Below are positions 16,566-25,057 of a stretch of DNA of 64,000 nucleotides, one piece after another. This DNA comes from Ilyomonas sp965199845 (GTDB lineage Bacteria > Bacteroidota > Bacteroidia > Chitinophagales > Chitinophagaceae): assembly GCA_965199845.1 (NCBI GenBank), contig CBDATZ010000042.1:558001-622000 (forward strand), read 5' to 3'. The translations under genes were made by a program, and so were the position numbers. Under the pieces are notes generated by a model. It was given only the letters and a program-made list of their open reading frames with translations, ran no database searches and had not been told where the DNA came from. Positions within the stretch are counted from its first letter, which is position 1. Every line of letters starts with the position of its first letter.

Positions 16566-16639
16566 CTCCCGAAGCTGGACTCGAACCAGCGACCCTCTGA
16601 TTAACAGTCAGATGCTCTAACCAACTGAGCTATTCGGGA
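16566..16639 (-). tRNA. tRNA-Asn (anticodon GTT)
   Basis: A complete 74-base cloverleaf. Acceptor arms TCCCGAA and TTCGGGA pair over 7 bp, with discriminator G. The D-loop is AGCTCAGTTGGTTAGAGC, the anticodon loop CTGTTAA in stem CTGA/TCAG gives GTT, and the T-arm contains GGTTCGAGTCC. CCA is not encoded. The 3' end faces the reduced ICE, the usual orientation for tRNA-integrating elements. Confidence 0.97.
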
Positions 16640-16662
16640 TTGTTCCCTTTTGTAAGGGGTTG

Positions 16663-16693
16663 CAAAAATAGGAGAAAATCGTTTTTATCCAAA
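16663..16693 (-). promoter_or_regulatory. Promoter of tRNA-Asn, Bacteroidota type
   Basis: On the minus strand TTTG (16690-16693) is followed after exactly 19 bases by TATTTTTG (16663-16670), a full match to TTTG-N19-TAnnTTTG. Transcription would begin about 16 bases before the tRNA. Confidence 0.85.
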
Positions 16694-16726
16694 TCGTTTT
16701 GAAAAAAACTTTGCGTGCATTTTTTT

Positions 16727-17914
16727 CTATTGAAATACCGGCTTGTATGGATAGCGGATATTATACATATCCTTTACTTTATTCAAAATAAATTCGCGCA
16801 GCCCGTCTATATTTTGTTTTCCGGTCGCAGAAATAAAAATACAATTGCCATCAGTCAGGTTCCCCCAACGCTCCTGCAAATCGCGGAGCAGTTCCTGTTT
16901 TACATCTTCCTGGAGCCATTCATCGAACGTTCTGGATTCGTACAAATCCATTTTGTTGAAAATCATCAGCACTGGTTTATTAAACGCATTCAGTTCCTGC
17001 AAGGTTTTATTTACCACACCAATATGTTCTTCGTATTGCGGATGCGATACATCAACCACGTGCAATAAAATATCCGCCTCGCGCACTTCATCCAATGTAC
17101 TTTTAAAGCTTTCGATCAGATGATGGGGAAGTTTGCGAATAAAGCCAACCGTATCGCTCAATAAAAAAGGGATGCTTTCAAAAACCACTTTACGTGTGGT
17201 TGTATCCAGCGTCGCAAACAATTTATTTTCGGCAAACACTTCGCTTTTACTCAGCAAATTCATGATAGTACTTTTGCCAACATTGGTATAGCCAACCAAC
17301 GAAACCCGAATCAGATCGCCACGTTCTTTACGCTGCGTCATAGATTGTTTATCAATTTCACCCAACCTTCTGCGCAGCAACGAAATTTTATCTTTCACAA
17401 TACGACGGTCAGTTTCGATTTCTGTTTCACCCGGACCGCGCGAACCTATGCCACCGCCTTGCCTTTCTAAGTGCTTCCACATGCCTTTTAAGCGGGGTAA
17501 CAGGTATTGATATTGCGCCAGCTCAACCTGAACTTTTGCCTGTGCCGTACGCGCTCTGCGTGCAAAAATGTCTAAGATTAAATCGCTGCGATCAATTGTT
17601 TTGATACGAAGTTCTTTTTCTATATTGGTAATTTGCGAGCCGGTTAGTTCATCGTCAAAAATGGCGAGATCAATCGCTTTGCTTTGCACATAATTTTTTA
17701 TTTCTTCCAGTTTGCCGCTACCCACAAATGTGTGGCTGTCCGGATGCTGCATCTTTTGTGTAAACCGTTTGACTGTTATAGCGCCGGCCGTCTCTGCCAG
17801 AAAAGCCAGCTCGTCCATATATTCCTGAACCTGTGGTTCGGTTTCATCTTTTTGGATAAGACCAATCAAAACTGCTTTTTCTTCTTTACTTATTTTTTGT
17901 AATTTATCTATCAA
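16727..17914 (-). CDS. hflX: GTPase HflX
   Basis: A 395-residue ribosome-associated GTPase that splits stalled or heat-damaged ribosomes. The N-terminal domain includes HTFVGSGKLEEIK and ends in the family signature GGGIGSRGPGETEIETDRR. The G domain has G1 VGYTNVGKST, G3 DTVGFIRKLPHHLIESFKS and G4 NKMD. The length is normal. It stands alone, with an AT-rich upstream region (17915-18061) in which I see no sure promoter. Confidence 0.96.
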   Translation of the reverse strand: MIDKLQKISKEEKAVLIGLIQKDETEPQVQEYMDELAFLAETAGAITVKRFTQKMQHPDSHTFVGSGKLEEIKNYVQSKAIDLAIFDDELTGSQITNIEKELRIKTIDRSDLILDIFARRARTAQAKVQVELAQYQYLLPRLKGMWKHLERQGGGIGSRGPGETEIETDRRIVKDKISLLRRRLGEIDKQSMTQRKERGDLIRVSLVGYTNVGKSTIMNLLSKSEVFAENKLFATLDTTTRKVVFESIPFLLSDTVGFIRKLPHHLIESFKSTLDEVREADILLHVVDVSHPQYEEHIGVVNKTLQELNAFNKPVLMIFNKMDLYESRTFDEWLQEDVKQELLRDLQERWGNLTDGNCIFISATGKQNIDGLREFILNKVKDMYNIRYPYKPVFQ

Positions 17915-18061
17915 AGTTTATACTAAATTTATTGATTTGAAAAGGTGTAAAATGATTGTTCAATTAAAGTAAAATAATTTGATTGAGCAATTTTTTACTG
18001 ATTTTATATTGATTTTTCTTCAGTAAAAGTTAAAAGAAATTCTAACCTTCGATTTGCTGAT

Positions 18062-18973
18062 TTATAATTGCTCAACAAATGACTTCATTTCTAAATGGTA
18101 GGCTTTAGCAGCCTCAGCTGCTTTCTCTGCAAAATCTTCGCCGGAGCTTGCGTAAATAACAGCGCGGCTGGCGTTTACCAGTAAACCGCAGTTTGTATTC
18201 ATCGCATGTTGCGAAACTTCTTCTAAGCTGCCGCCTTGCGCACCAACACCGGGAACCAATAAAAAATGATTTGGTATTATTTTTCTTAACGAAGCCAGTT
18301 GTTTGGCTTGTGTTGCTCCTGCTACAAACATCATATTATCAGGTGTTCCCCACGAAGAAGCTTTTTCCAAAACCATTTCATACAAATATTTTACCGGCTC
18401 ATAATTGCCCGCTTCTTCAAAATCTTTTCGGTAGGCAGAAAAATGAGTTTGCGATACATCTGTAATTATTTCCTCTTTCTTATACTTTTCCGCCATCTGC
18501 AGCATTTCAAAATCCTGGGCGCCTTTGTTTGAAGTCAATCCCAGCAAAATCGTCACTTTATCTTTATATTCAAGAAAAGGGCGAACGCTGTCTTCACCCA
18601 TATACGGATTTACCGTAACCGAATCGAAAGGTAAGATTTCAAAAAAAGTTTTTGCATAATGCGCTGACGTGTTGCCAATATCGCCGCGCTTGGCATCGGC
18701 AATGGTAAAATGCGTTTCCGGAATATGATGTAATGTTTCTTCCATTGCCTGCCAGCCTTGTATTCCCTGCGATTCGTAAAAAGCTGTATTGATTTTATAA
18801 GACACACAAAAGTCTTTTGTGGCATCAATAATGGCTTTGTTGAATTCTGCTACTGCGTTTTTTTTGCCTTTCAAATGCGCTGGAAGTTTATCAATATCTG
18901 TATCTAACCCAATACACAAATAGCTTTTTTTTGCTTTAATCTCTTGTATCAGCGAGGTTATATTCATATTCAC
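18062..18973 (-). CDS. pyrF: Orotidine 5'-phosphate decarboxylase (long, PyrF type 2)
   Basis: A 303-residue decarboxylase making UMP from OMP, the last step of pyrimidine synthesis. It belongs to the longer subfamily with YLCIGLDTDIDKLP, then the catalytic DAKRGDIGNTSAHYAKT Lys/Asp array and VNPYMGEDSVRPFL. The C-terminal VPGVGAQGGSLEEV and NASRAVIYAS complete the phosphate-binding region. Start could be Met1 or Met3. A TATTTTTG box lies just upstream but a TTTG at proper distance is missing. Confidence 0.96.
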   Translation of the reverse strand: MNMNITSLIQEIKAKKSYLCIGLDTDIDKLPAHLKGKKNAVAEFNKAIIDATKDFCVSYKINTAFYESQGIQGWQAMEETLHHIPETHFTIADAKRGDIGNTSAHYAKTFFEILPFDSVTVNPYMGEDSVRPFLEYKDKVTILLGLTSNKGAQDFEMLQMAEKYKKEEIITDVSQTHFSAYRKDFEEAGNYEPVKYLYEMVLEKASSWGTPDNMMFVAGATQAKQLASLRKIIPNHFLLVPGVGAQGGSLEEVSQHAMNTNCGLLVNASRAVIYASSGEDFAEKAAEAAKAYHLEMKSFVEQL

Positions 18974-19031
18974 AAAAATACTTTGATTCGTGTAATAAGA
19001 AATCCAAAACTATTATCTGGTAGAAAGCAAT

Positions 19032-19056
19032 AAAAAAGGTTGTGTTGCCACAACCT
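19032..19056 (-). terminator. Terminator downstream of ricT
   Basis: AGGTTGTG and CACAACCT pair around TTGC. On the minus strand six T follow the stem. Confidence 0.8.
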
Positions 19057-19086
19057 CACTGAAATATTATAAGTAAAAATTCCTGA

Positions 19087-19255
19087 CTAAATTCTTACGC
19101 CAACATTGATGCTGAACACGCGATACTTATTTTTGTCGTTTGTATTATTATCCTGGCTTGCATAAATTTTAGATAACCCTAAATCATAATTTACGCCAAT
19201 ATAAGCTTATCTACTTCAACACCGGCAAGTCTATTCAAACCAAAATCTAATGTCA
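19087..19255 (-). pseudogene. Remnant of an outer-membrane beta-barrel protein C terminus
   Basis: Directly after the ricT stop the minus strand reads TLDFGLNRLAGVEVDK in one frame. After a shift near 19207 it continues YIGVNYDLGLSKIYAS and ends in KYRVFSINVGVRI-stop (stop at 19087-19089). The ending matches the last two strands of small Bacteroidota outer-membrane barrels. No start or 5' part exists, so this is a relic. Confidence 0.6.
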
Positions 19256-20677
19256 TTACAATTCTGCACTTTCATCCGGCTTTTGTGGCGGTGGAATTTG
19301 CGGTGGACGGGATTGAGGTTTTTGCTGCGGTGGCAACTGCTTTCTTTGCTGTCCGGAAGCCGGATTATTTTGCTGCGGACGCGGTTGTTGCTGCGGCTTT
19401 TGATTATTTTGATTGGGTCGTTGCTGTGGCTGACCCTGATTATTTTTTGCCTGTTGTGACGGGCGTTGCGGTGGCTCTTCTTTTTTGTTGATTGATAAAG
19501 ATGGTGAATTGTTTCTGTTCTTTTGCTGCGGATTTTCGCCACGATTATTTTGACGATCATCTTGTTCTTTGTCTTTACGCTTTTTGCTGTTGCGCTCCAG
19601 GCTGCGTAAACTAATCTGACCCACCACATCAACAAAAGTCGGTTCTATGTCTTTTGGCTTGCTGCTTGTAATTTCTACCGCTTCCAGTTCATTCGGACGT
19701 TCGCCTTTGGCATTCATCCGGATAATTTCTTTTACTCTTACAATCGTTACCGGGTATTGTTTGCTGCTGTCCGGCAGCATATACCACATCAAATTTTTAA
19801 AGATGTCTTTTTTAATCAGAGATGCCGTTCCTTTTGTAGTTTGCAACAAATCGGCATTGTTTGGAAATCCTTGCAGCGCATCTAAATAAGTATCCAATTC
19901 ATAATTCAAACAACACTTCAAACGTCCGCATTGTCCGCTCAGTTTTGTTTGATTGATGGATAAATTCTGATAACGCGCGGCCGTTGTTGTTACACTTTTA
20001 AAATCAGTCAGCCAGGTTGAACAGCAAAGTTCTCTGCCGCAACTGCCAATGCCGCCGACTTTACCCGCATCCTGGCGGATACCAATCTGGCGCATCTCTA
20101 CTTTTACTTTGAATTCGGACGCATAAATTTTTATCAGTTCACGAAAATCAACTCTGTCATCCGCTGTATAAAAAAAAGTGGCTTTGCGGCCATCTGCCTG
20201 AAATTCAACTTCGCTCAATTTCATTTGCAAATTCAATTGGCGCGAAATGGCTCGGCTGCGCATCAAAGCTTCCGGTTCGCGTGCTTTTTGCTGCTCAAAC
20301 GACTGAATGTCTTTTTCGTGGCTGCGACGCATCACTTTTTTCATATCAGGATTCAGCTCATCAATTCCTCTTTTTTTCATTTGCAAACGAACCAATTCGC
20401 CTGTCAAACTAATTTCTCCGACATCATAACCGCTAACGCCTTCCAGCGTTACCAGTTCGCCTTTTTCAAATTGCTGAAGTGTTACATTTCTGAAATAATC
20501 TTTCCGGCTTCCTTGTTTAAAACTGACTTCAACAATTTTGCAGCTATTATCCAAATCATCGAACGGCATATTTTTGAGCCAATCGTAAACATTCATCCGG
20601 TTACAACTTCCGGTGCCGCAACTGCCATTGCTTTTACAGCCTTTTGGCGAGCTCGTTCCACAAGATCCACATCCCAT
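19256..20677 (-). CDS. ricT: RicT-type PSP1 domain protein with long low-complexity tail
   Basis: A 473-residue protein of the PSP1/YaaT (RicT) family, which in Bacillus forms a Fe-S complex with RicA and RicF acting on RNA processing. The N terminus is Cys-rich (CGSCGTSSPKGCKSNGSC). The PSP1 core has GYDVGEISLTGELV and the cysteine array GGIGSCGRELCCSTWL and GQCGRLKCCLNYE. The last 110 residues are almost wholly Gln, Pro, Asn and Lys and likely disordered. The start is fixed by the Cys-rich opening. A barrel-protein relic follows at 19087-19255. Confidence 0.9.
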   Translation of the reverse strand: MGCGSCGTSSPKGCKSNGSCGTGSCNRMNVYDWLKNMPFDDLDNSCKIVEVSFKQGSRKDYFRNVTLQQFEKGELVTLEGVSGYDVGEISLTGELVRLQMKKRGIDELNPDMKKVMRRSHEKDIQSFEQQKAREPEALMRSRAISRQLNLQMKLSEVEFQADGRKATFFYTADDRVDFRELIKIYASEFKVKVEMRQIGIRQDAGKVGGIGSCGRELCCSTWLTDFKSVTTTAARYQNLSINQTKLSGQCGRLKCCLNYELDTYLDALQGFPNNADLLQTTKGTASLIKKDIFKNLMWYMLPDSSKQYPVTIVRVKEIIRMNAKGERPNELEAVEITSSKPKDIEPTFVDVVGQISLRSLERNSKKRKDKEQDDRQNNRGENPQQKNRNNSPSLSINKKEEPPQRPSQQAKNNQGQPQQRPNQNNQKPQQQPRPQQNNPASGQQRKQLPPQQKPQSRPPQIPPPQKPDESAEL

Positions 20678-20897
20678 TCTTTATATAGAATTTATACTGG
20701 TAAATGAAAAAATATATAGAAAGAAGAACGAAAGAAGATGAAATAATTGCTCTTTAATTGTATAAACTTTATAGGACAATACAATGAAAATTTTTCATTT
20801 CAAATTGAAAATTATAACGTATTGTCTCTTCAATTTTGTATTATTTGTTGTTTATAACACCATCACAATCAGGCATTACGCTTCAATCGTTTCTTAT

Positions 20898-22088
20898 CTA
20901 ATCACTCAAAATTAAGGCTTTGTCCTGAATAATATGATAGAGCTTAATGGTAAGCGCATGAAACAACATTTTAGCATGTGCATTTCGCTCAATATAATAG
21001 ATGGCTTTGTCTAATTCTTCCGAAATTACATGCTGTTGGCTCACGCTGGCTATTTTGCCCAATCGCAACGCAAAGTCTTTTTCGTTATCGGGCATAGGAA
21101 TATTCTCGGTTCCCAACACTTTAATGCGAATACTCTGACCAATCAAATGGTTGAAATAACGCAAAAATTGTTTTTGCTTTTCGCGACCTAATTTGCTCAC
21201 TTCATCCAGCCATTTTAATTGTTCGGGCAACATTTTTCTTATAATAAATTTCAGCCAATCGCTCAGGAAACTTTGCCAATCTTCTTCGGCATGTTGCAAT
21301 TGCTGTAACGCTTCGCGATAATTGCCTTGCACAATGGCAGCAACCTGTTGCGCTTTTGCTAAGGGCACATTACACCTGGTATGTAACGCTTCGCGAATGG
21401 CAGCGTCTTCCGGCGCCGGCAATTTTACCAATTGGCAACGACTTAGAATGGTTGGCAAAATGGCTTCTTCGTTTTCGGCTATTAAAATGAAAAGCGTATC
21501 CGGCGGCGGTTCTTCAATCAGTTTTAATAACTTATTTCCTTCTTTACCTAAATATTCAGGTATCCACAAAACCAAAATTTTATATTGACTTTCAAAACTC
21601 TTCAGGCTTAGTTTGTGAATAATATCATTACATTCTTCAGCCGTTATATTTCCCTGTTTGTTTTCGGCACCAATGTGTTGCAGCCAGTCGAACACATTTC
21701 CGTACGGATACGTTTGTAAAAACTCACGCCAGTCTTTTATATAATCTGTGCTGATAGGTTTATCGCCACTTTTTTTTGGAATAACCGGATAAGAATAATG
21801 AATATCAGGATGAACAAACCTCGCTGCTTTTGTGCAGGCAGAACAAATGCCGCAGGAATCAAATGCTTGTTGATTTGATAATGATTTTTCATTGCCTGAT
21901 GTCTGGCTTATAACTTTTGCTTGCCTGTTTTCGCAGGTTATATATTGCGCAAAAGCAAGCGCCAAAGGCAAACCGCCAACGCCTTCTTTACCTAAAAAAA
22001 GCAAAGCATGACTTAACCGGTTTTGCTGCAACATATCGGTAAGATGCTGTTTGATTTGTTCCTGGTCAATCACATCTGAAAACTGCAT
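20898..22088 (-). CDS. holB: DNA polymerase III delta-prime-like clamp-loader subunit
   Basis: A 396-residue AAA+ clamp-loader subunit. It opens FSDVIDQEQIKQHLTDMLQQ and LSHALLFLGKEGVGG, the degenerate Walker A usual for delta-prime. The zinc module contains CGICSACTKAARFVHPD. LLKLIEEPPPDTLFILIAEN, then ILPTILSRCQLVKLP contains the SRC motif. The length is at the upper end for the family owing to an insert after the first cysteine (ENRQAKVISQTSGNEKS). It is monocistronic as far as can be seen. Confidence 0.9.
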   Translation of the reverse strand: MQFSDVIDQEQIKQHLTDMLQQNRLSHALLFLGKEGVGGLPLALAFAQYITCENRQAKVISQTSGNEKSLSNQQAFDSCGICSACTKAARFVHPDIHYSYPVIPKKSGDKPISTDYIKDWREFLQTYPYGNVFDWLQHIGAENKQGNITAEECNDIIHKLSLKSFESQYKILVLWIPEYLGKEGNKLLKLIEEPPPDTLFILIAENEEAILPTILSRCQLVKLPAPEDAAIREALHTRCNVPLAKAQQVAAIVQGNYREALQQLQHAEEDWQSFLSDWLKFIIRKMLPEQLKWLDEVSKLGREKQKQFLRYFNHLIGQSIRIKVLGTENIPMPDNEKDFALRLGKIASVSQQHVISEELDKAIYYIERNAHAKMLFHALTIKLYHIIQDKALILSD

Positions 22089-22212
22089 GTGGCGAAGCTA
22101 AGAAGGGGAAAGTTTTAATTTGATTTGTTTTTAAAAAAGTTTGAGCAAATGACTTTTTGCGGTTGGATTTTACCTTTTGATTTCTAATCGGTTTGCATTT
22201 ATTAACAATTAA

Positions 22213-22497
22213 TTACTGATTTTTTCCTTCCATTTTATTGCAATATTCTACCGAGCCGAGGCGAAACCGAAACGGTATTTTAGTTATCTTTTCCAGCTTG
22301 TATTCTTTATCGCAAAAGAAAGGAAGATTTTTTGTGGTGAAATTCTGCGATATAACAGCAGCGGGCATTCGAAGTGCCAGCTTGGTCTGTTCGGAAAATA
22401 AAAACTTCTGGTGTACTAAACTATCAGAATGGGTTTGTGCCTGTGCGGAAAATATAAATAAAAAAACGGAGAAAAAGGCTGCAAAAGTTTTCAACAT
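22213..22497 (-). CDS. Small secreted protein of unknown function
   Basis: A 94-residue protein with a clear signal peptide (MLKTFAAFFSVFLFIFSAQAQ). The mature part contains KNLPFFCDKEYKLEK and FRFRLGSVEYCNKMEGK, with two cysteines that may pair. The closing RLGSVxYCNxMEGK pattern recurs in Chitinophagaceae proteins of this size as far as I recall. A periplasmic location is inferred. It is divergent from rpoN. Confidence 0.7.
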   Translation of the reverse strand: MLKTFAAFFSVFLFIFSAQAQTHSDSLVHQKFLFSEQTKLALRMPAAVISQNFTTKNLPFFCDKEYKLEKITKIPFRFRLGSVEYCNKMEGKNQ

Positions 22498-22511
22498 ACA
22501 TAAATATTACA

Positions 22512-22543
22512 ATTGTAAAATTAGCAGCGACAAGTTAGCTTTG
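22512..22543 (+). promoter_or_regulatory. Promoter of rpoN, Bacteroidota type
   Basis: ATTG (22512-22515), a 20-base spacer and TAGCTTTG (22536-22543) match the TTTG/TAnnTTTG pattern. The predicted start of transcription is about 35 bases before the rpoN ATG. Confidence 0.75.
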
Positions 22544-22585
22544 CAAAAATCATACTACTTTTCAGGATAAGTTTTAAAATCAGAA

Positions 22586-24076
22586 ATGGCACTAAGTCAG
22601 ACATTACAACAAAAGCTTTTACAGAAACTATCTCCGCAGCAAATTCAACTTATGAAATTGCTGCAGATACCAACTGCAAATTTAGAAGAAAGGATAAAAG
22701 AAGAACTGGAAGAAAATCCTGCCTTAGAAGTGAGTAACGACGATCAGCATGATGAAATGGGCGAGGATATGCAGGACGAATTTTCATCGCCGGAAGAAGA
22801 GAATTACGAGATGGAAGGCAGCGCCGATGAATATGATAATCTTGATTTGAGTGAATATGTTTCGGACAGTGACGACGAAGTGGCGGATTATAAACTTCGC
22901 GATGATAACTACCCGGAAGCAGACGATAACAAAACCATTCCTTTCAAAATAGAAAGCAGTTTTCACGAAATGCTTCTCGACCAGTTGGGTATGTTATCGT
23001 TAAACGAAAAAGACCAAAAGGTTGCCGAACATATTGTGGGAAGTATAGATGATGATGGTTATCTGCGCCGCGATTTATCTTCGATGAGCGATGATCTTGC
23101 TTTTCGTCAGAACATTTTTGCCAGTGAAGCCGAAATTGAAGCGCTCATTAGAAAAATACAGTTTTTTGATCCGCCTGGAATTTGCGCGCGCGATTTAAAA
23201 GAATGTTTATTACTACAGTTAAACCGCCAGTTCGCAGAAGGTAAAGATGTGAACCTGGCGATTAGTGTGTTAGATAAATACTTTGAAGAATTTACCAAGA
23301 AACATTACGAGAAAATTCAGCGCGGACTTGGCTTAACAGATGAAGATCTGAAAGAAGTTATCACCGCAATTATCAAGTTAAATCCCAAACCTGGCGGCAA
23401 TGTCGGGGAAATAAACAAAGCGGAAAGTTATATTGTGCCCGACTTTTTTATCCTGAATAATGCTGGTAAATTAGAGTTGACGCTCAATGCGAAAAACGCA
23501 CCTGACCTGCACATCAGCGAAGGATATCGCGATATGCTGAAAGAATACGATAAAGGTTCTAAAAAAGATAAACGACAGAAGGAAGCGGTTCTGTTTATTA
23601 AACAAAAAATAGACAGCGCCAAGTGGTTTATTGATATGATAAAACAGCGCCAGCATACGCTTCTCAGCACGATGGATGCCATTATGAATTACCAGAAAGA
23701 TTTCTTTCTTACCGGTGATGAAACGATGCTTAAACCTATGATATTAAAAGACATTGCTGAAATTACAGGTCTCGATATTTCTACCGTGAGCCGCGTTGCC
23801 AACAGCAAGTTTGTGCAAACCGAATTTGGCACATACCGGTTGAAATTCTTCTTCAGCGAATCGTTAAGCACCGACAGCGGTGAAGAAGTAAGTACACGCG
23901 AAGTGAAAAAGATTCTTAGCAATTTAATTGAAGGCGAAGACAAGCACAAACCTTTAAGCGATGAACGTCTTACTGAATTATTACAGGAGAAAGGTTACAA
24001 TATTGCGCGCCGCACTGTTGCTAAATACCGCGAACAACTGAATATTCCGGTAGCGAGATTGCGAAAAGAGCTTTAG
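22586..24076 (+). CDS. rpoN: RNA polymerase sigma-54 factor
   Basis: A 496-residue sigma-54. Region I is Gln/Leu-rich (LSQTLQQKLLQKLSPQQIQLMKLLQIP), followed by an acidic region II (residues about 45-110). The core-binding domain contains FDPPGICARDLKECLLLQL and LNPKPGG, and the HTH region ITGLDISTVSRVANSKFVQT. The RpoN box appears as ARRTVAKYREQLNI. All key parts are present. Its own activators are not in the window. Confidence 0.97.
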   Translation: MALSQTLQQKLLQKLSPQQIQLMKLLQIPTANLEERIKEELEENPALEVSNDDQHDEMGEDMQDEFSSPEEENYEMEGSADEYDNLDLSEYVSDSDDEVADYKLRDDNYPEADDNKTIPFKIESSFHEMLLDQLGMLSLNEKDQKVAEHIVGSIDDDGYLRRDLSSMSDDLAFRQNIFASEAEIEALIRKIQFFDPPGICARDLKECLLLQLNRQFAEGKDVNLAISVLDKYFEEFTKKHYEKIQRGLGLTDEDLKEVITAIIKLNPKPGGNVGEINKAESYIVPDFFILNNAGKLELTLNAKNAPDLHISEGYRDMLKEYDKGSKKDKRQKEAVLFIKQKIDSAKWFIDMIKQRQHTLLSTMDAIMNYQKDFFLTGDETMLKPMILKDIAEITGLDISTVSRVANSKFVQTEFGTYRLKFFFSESLSTDSGEEVSTREVKKILSNLIEGEDKHKPLSDERLTELLQEKGYNIARRTVAKYREQLNIPVARLRKEL

Positions 24077-24180
24077 TAATTATGAATGATAAATTAGGAA
24101 TTATGATTTGATTGAAGATGCTATTTTAGTTTCCATTTTTTCCATTCATAATTCATAATTTATCATTCATAATTACTAAA
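24072..24180. repeat. Perfect 25-bp inverted repeat between rpoN and the next gene
   Basis: The arms are 24072-24096 and 24156-24180, identical in reverse complement, 59 bases apart. The left arm begins within the last codons of rpoN and the right arm ends at the base before the next ATG. The sequence is of the AATTATGAATGATAAATTA type also seen in other spacers of the window. Confidence 0.85.
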
Positions 24181-24828
24181 ATGCAATCAATATCGCCGCT
24201 TTATCCGCAAACTTATTTTCGCATTCCGGCGAAGATGGTGTCTTATGTCTTGCATCCGCTTTTTATTCCAACATACATTTTTTTCTGGCTGGTAAATCGT
24301 TTCCCGTTCCAGTTTGCCGGTATTACACCACAATTGCTTTTCTTTCGCGAGTTTAATGTATTCTGGATGACGGCTTTTTTTCCGGCTTTTTCTGTCTTTC
24401 TTTTATGGCGATTGGGTTTATCAGAAAATGTTCAGTTGCGAACACAAAAAGAACGTATTATACCATACATCATTACCATGATTTTTTATTGGTGGATGTG
24501 GTATCTCAGCCGCAACTTCAGCGATCAGCCGGCAACCTTACAATATTTTTATTTCGGTATTTTTCTTACAACTGTTTTTGGTCTTATCATTAATTCATTT
24601 GGCAAAATAAGTATGCACGCAATGGGCGCATCGGGCGCACTTATGTTTGTAATTATTACCTGCTTTGTCAACCATATTTTTTTAGGATTTGATATTTGTA
24701 TTGCGGTTCTTTTAACCGGTTTGGTTTGCACCGCGCGTTTTCTTTTACACACACACACGAATAAGGAAGTTTATATAGGTTTATTTGTTGGCGTTTTATG
24801 CCAGTTAATTGCGGCTTATGTTTTATAG
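24181..24828 (+). CDS. Polytopic membrane protein, PAP2-like C terminus
   Basis: A 215-residue protein with about six membrane segments. Between them lie NVQLRTQKERIIPYI and FGKISMHAMGASGALM. The Arg/Lys and His positions resemble a degenerate PAP2 phosphatase signature, but the full active-site set is not seen, so enzymatic activity is uncertain. It follows rpoN after 104 bases containing the inverted repeat. Confidence 0.7.
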   Translation: MQSISPLYPQTYFRIPAKMVSYVLHPLFIPTYIFFWLVNRFPFQFAGITPQLLFFREFNVFWMTAFFPAFSVFLLWRLGLSENVQLRTQKERIIPYIITMIFYWWMWYLSRNFSDQPATLQYFYFGIFLTTVFGLIINSFGKISMHAMGASGALMFVIITCFVNHIFLGFDICIAVLLTGLVCTARFLLHTHTNKEVYIGLFVGVLCQLIAAYVL

Positions 24829-25009
24829 CCGTTTTACTTTGGATTGAGATTAAAATATCTGCTGAATTTATTTTGGATTGCAAAAAGAAGTGTCAATCAA
24901 AGCACATAACACTTACCATAAATATCTTCTCACTTTATATTGATCGGCTCTAACTTGTGCTTGTTGCCGCAAACAGGTGCGACTTATTTGCCAGGCGTTA
25001 TTTATTCTC

Positions 25010-25039
25010 TTTGTAACAAAGGATTGCAGTGTATGTTTG
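25010..25039 (+). promoter_or_regulatory. Promoter of the epimerase gene
   Basis: TTTG (25010-25013), an 18-base spacer and TATGTTTG (25032-25039). The predicted transcription start lies after the upstream TTG/ATG candidates, which supports the ATG at 25058 as the real start of the next gene. Confidence 0.7.
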
Positions 25040-25057
25040 CGCAATTTTTTTCGTACT

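Noticed and set aside
24977..25057. N-terminal extension of the epimerase
   Set aside because: The added residues do not match the family and the region holds a good promoter at 25010-25039.
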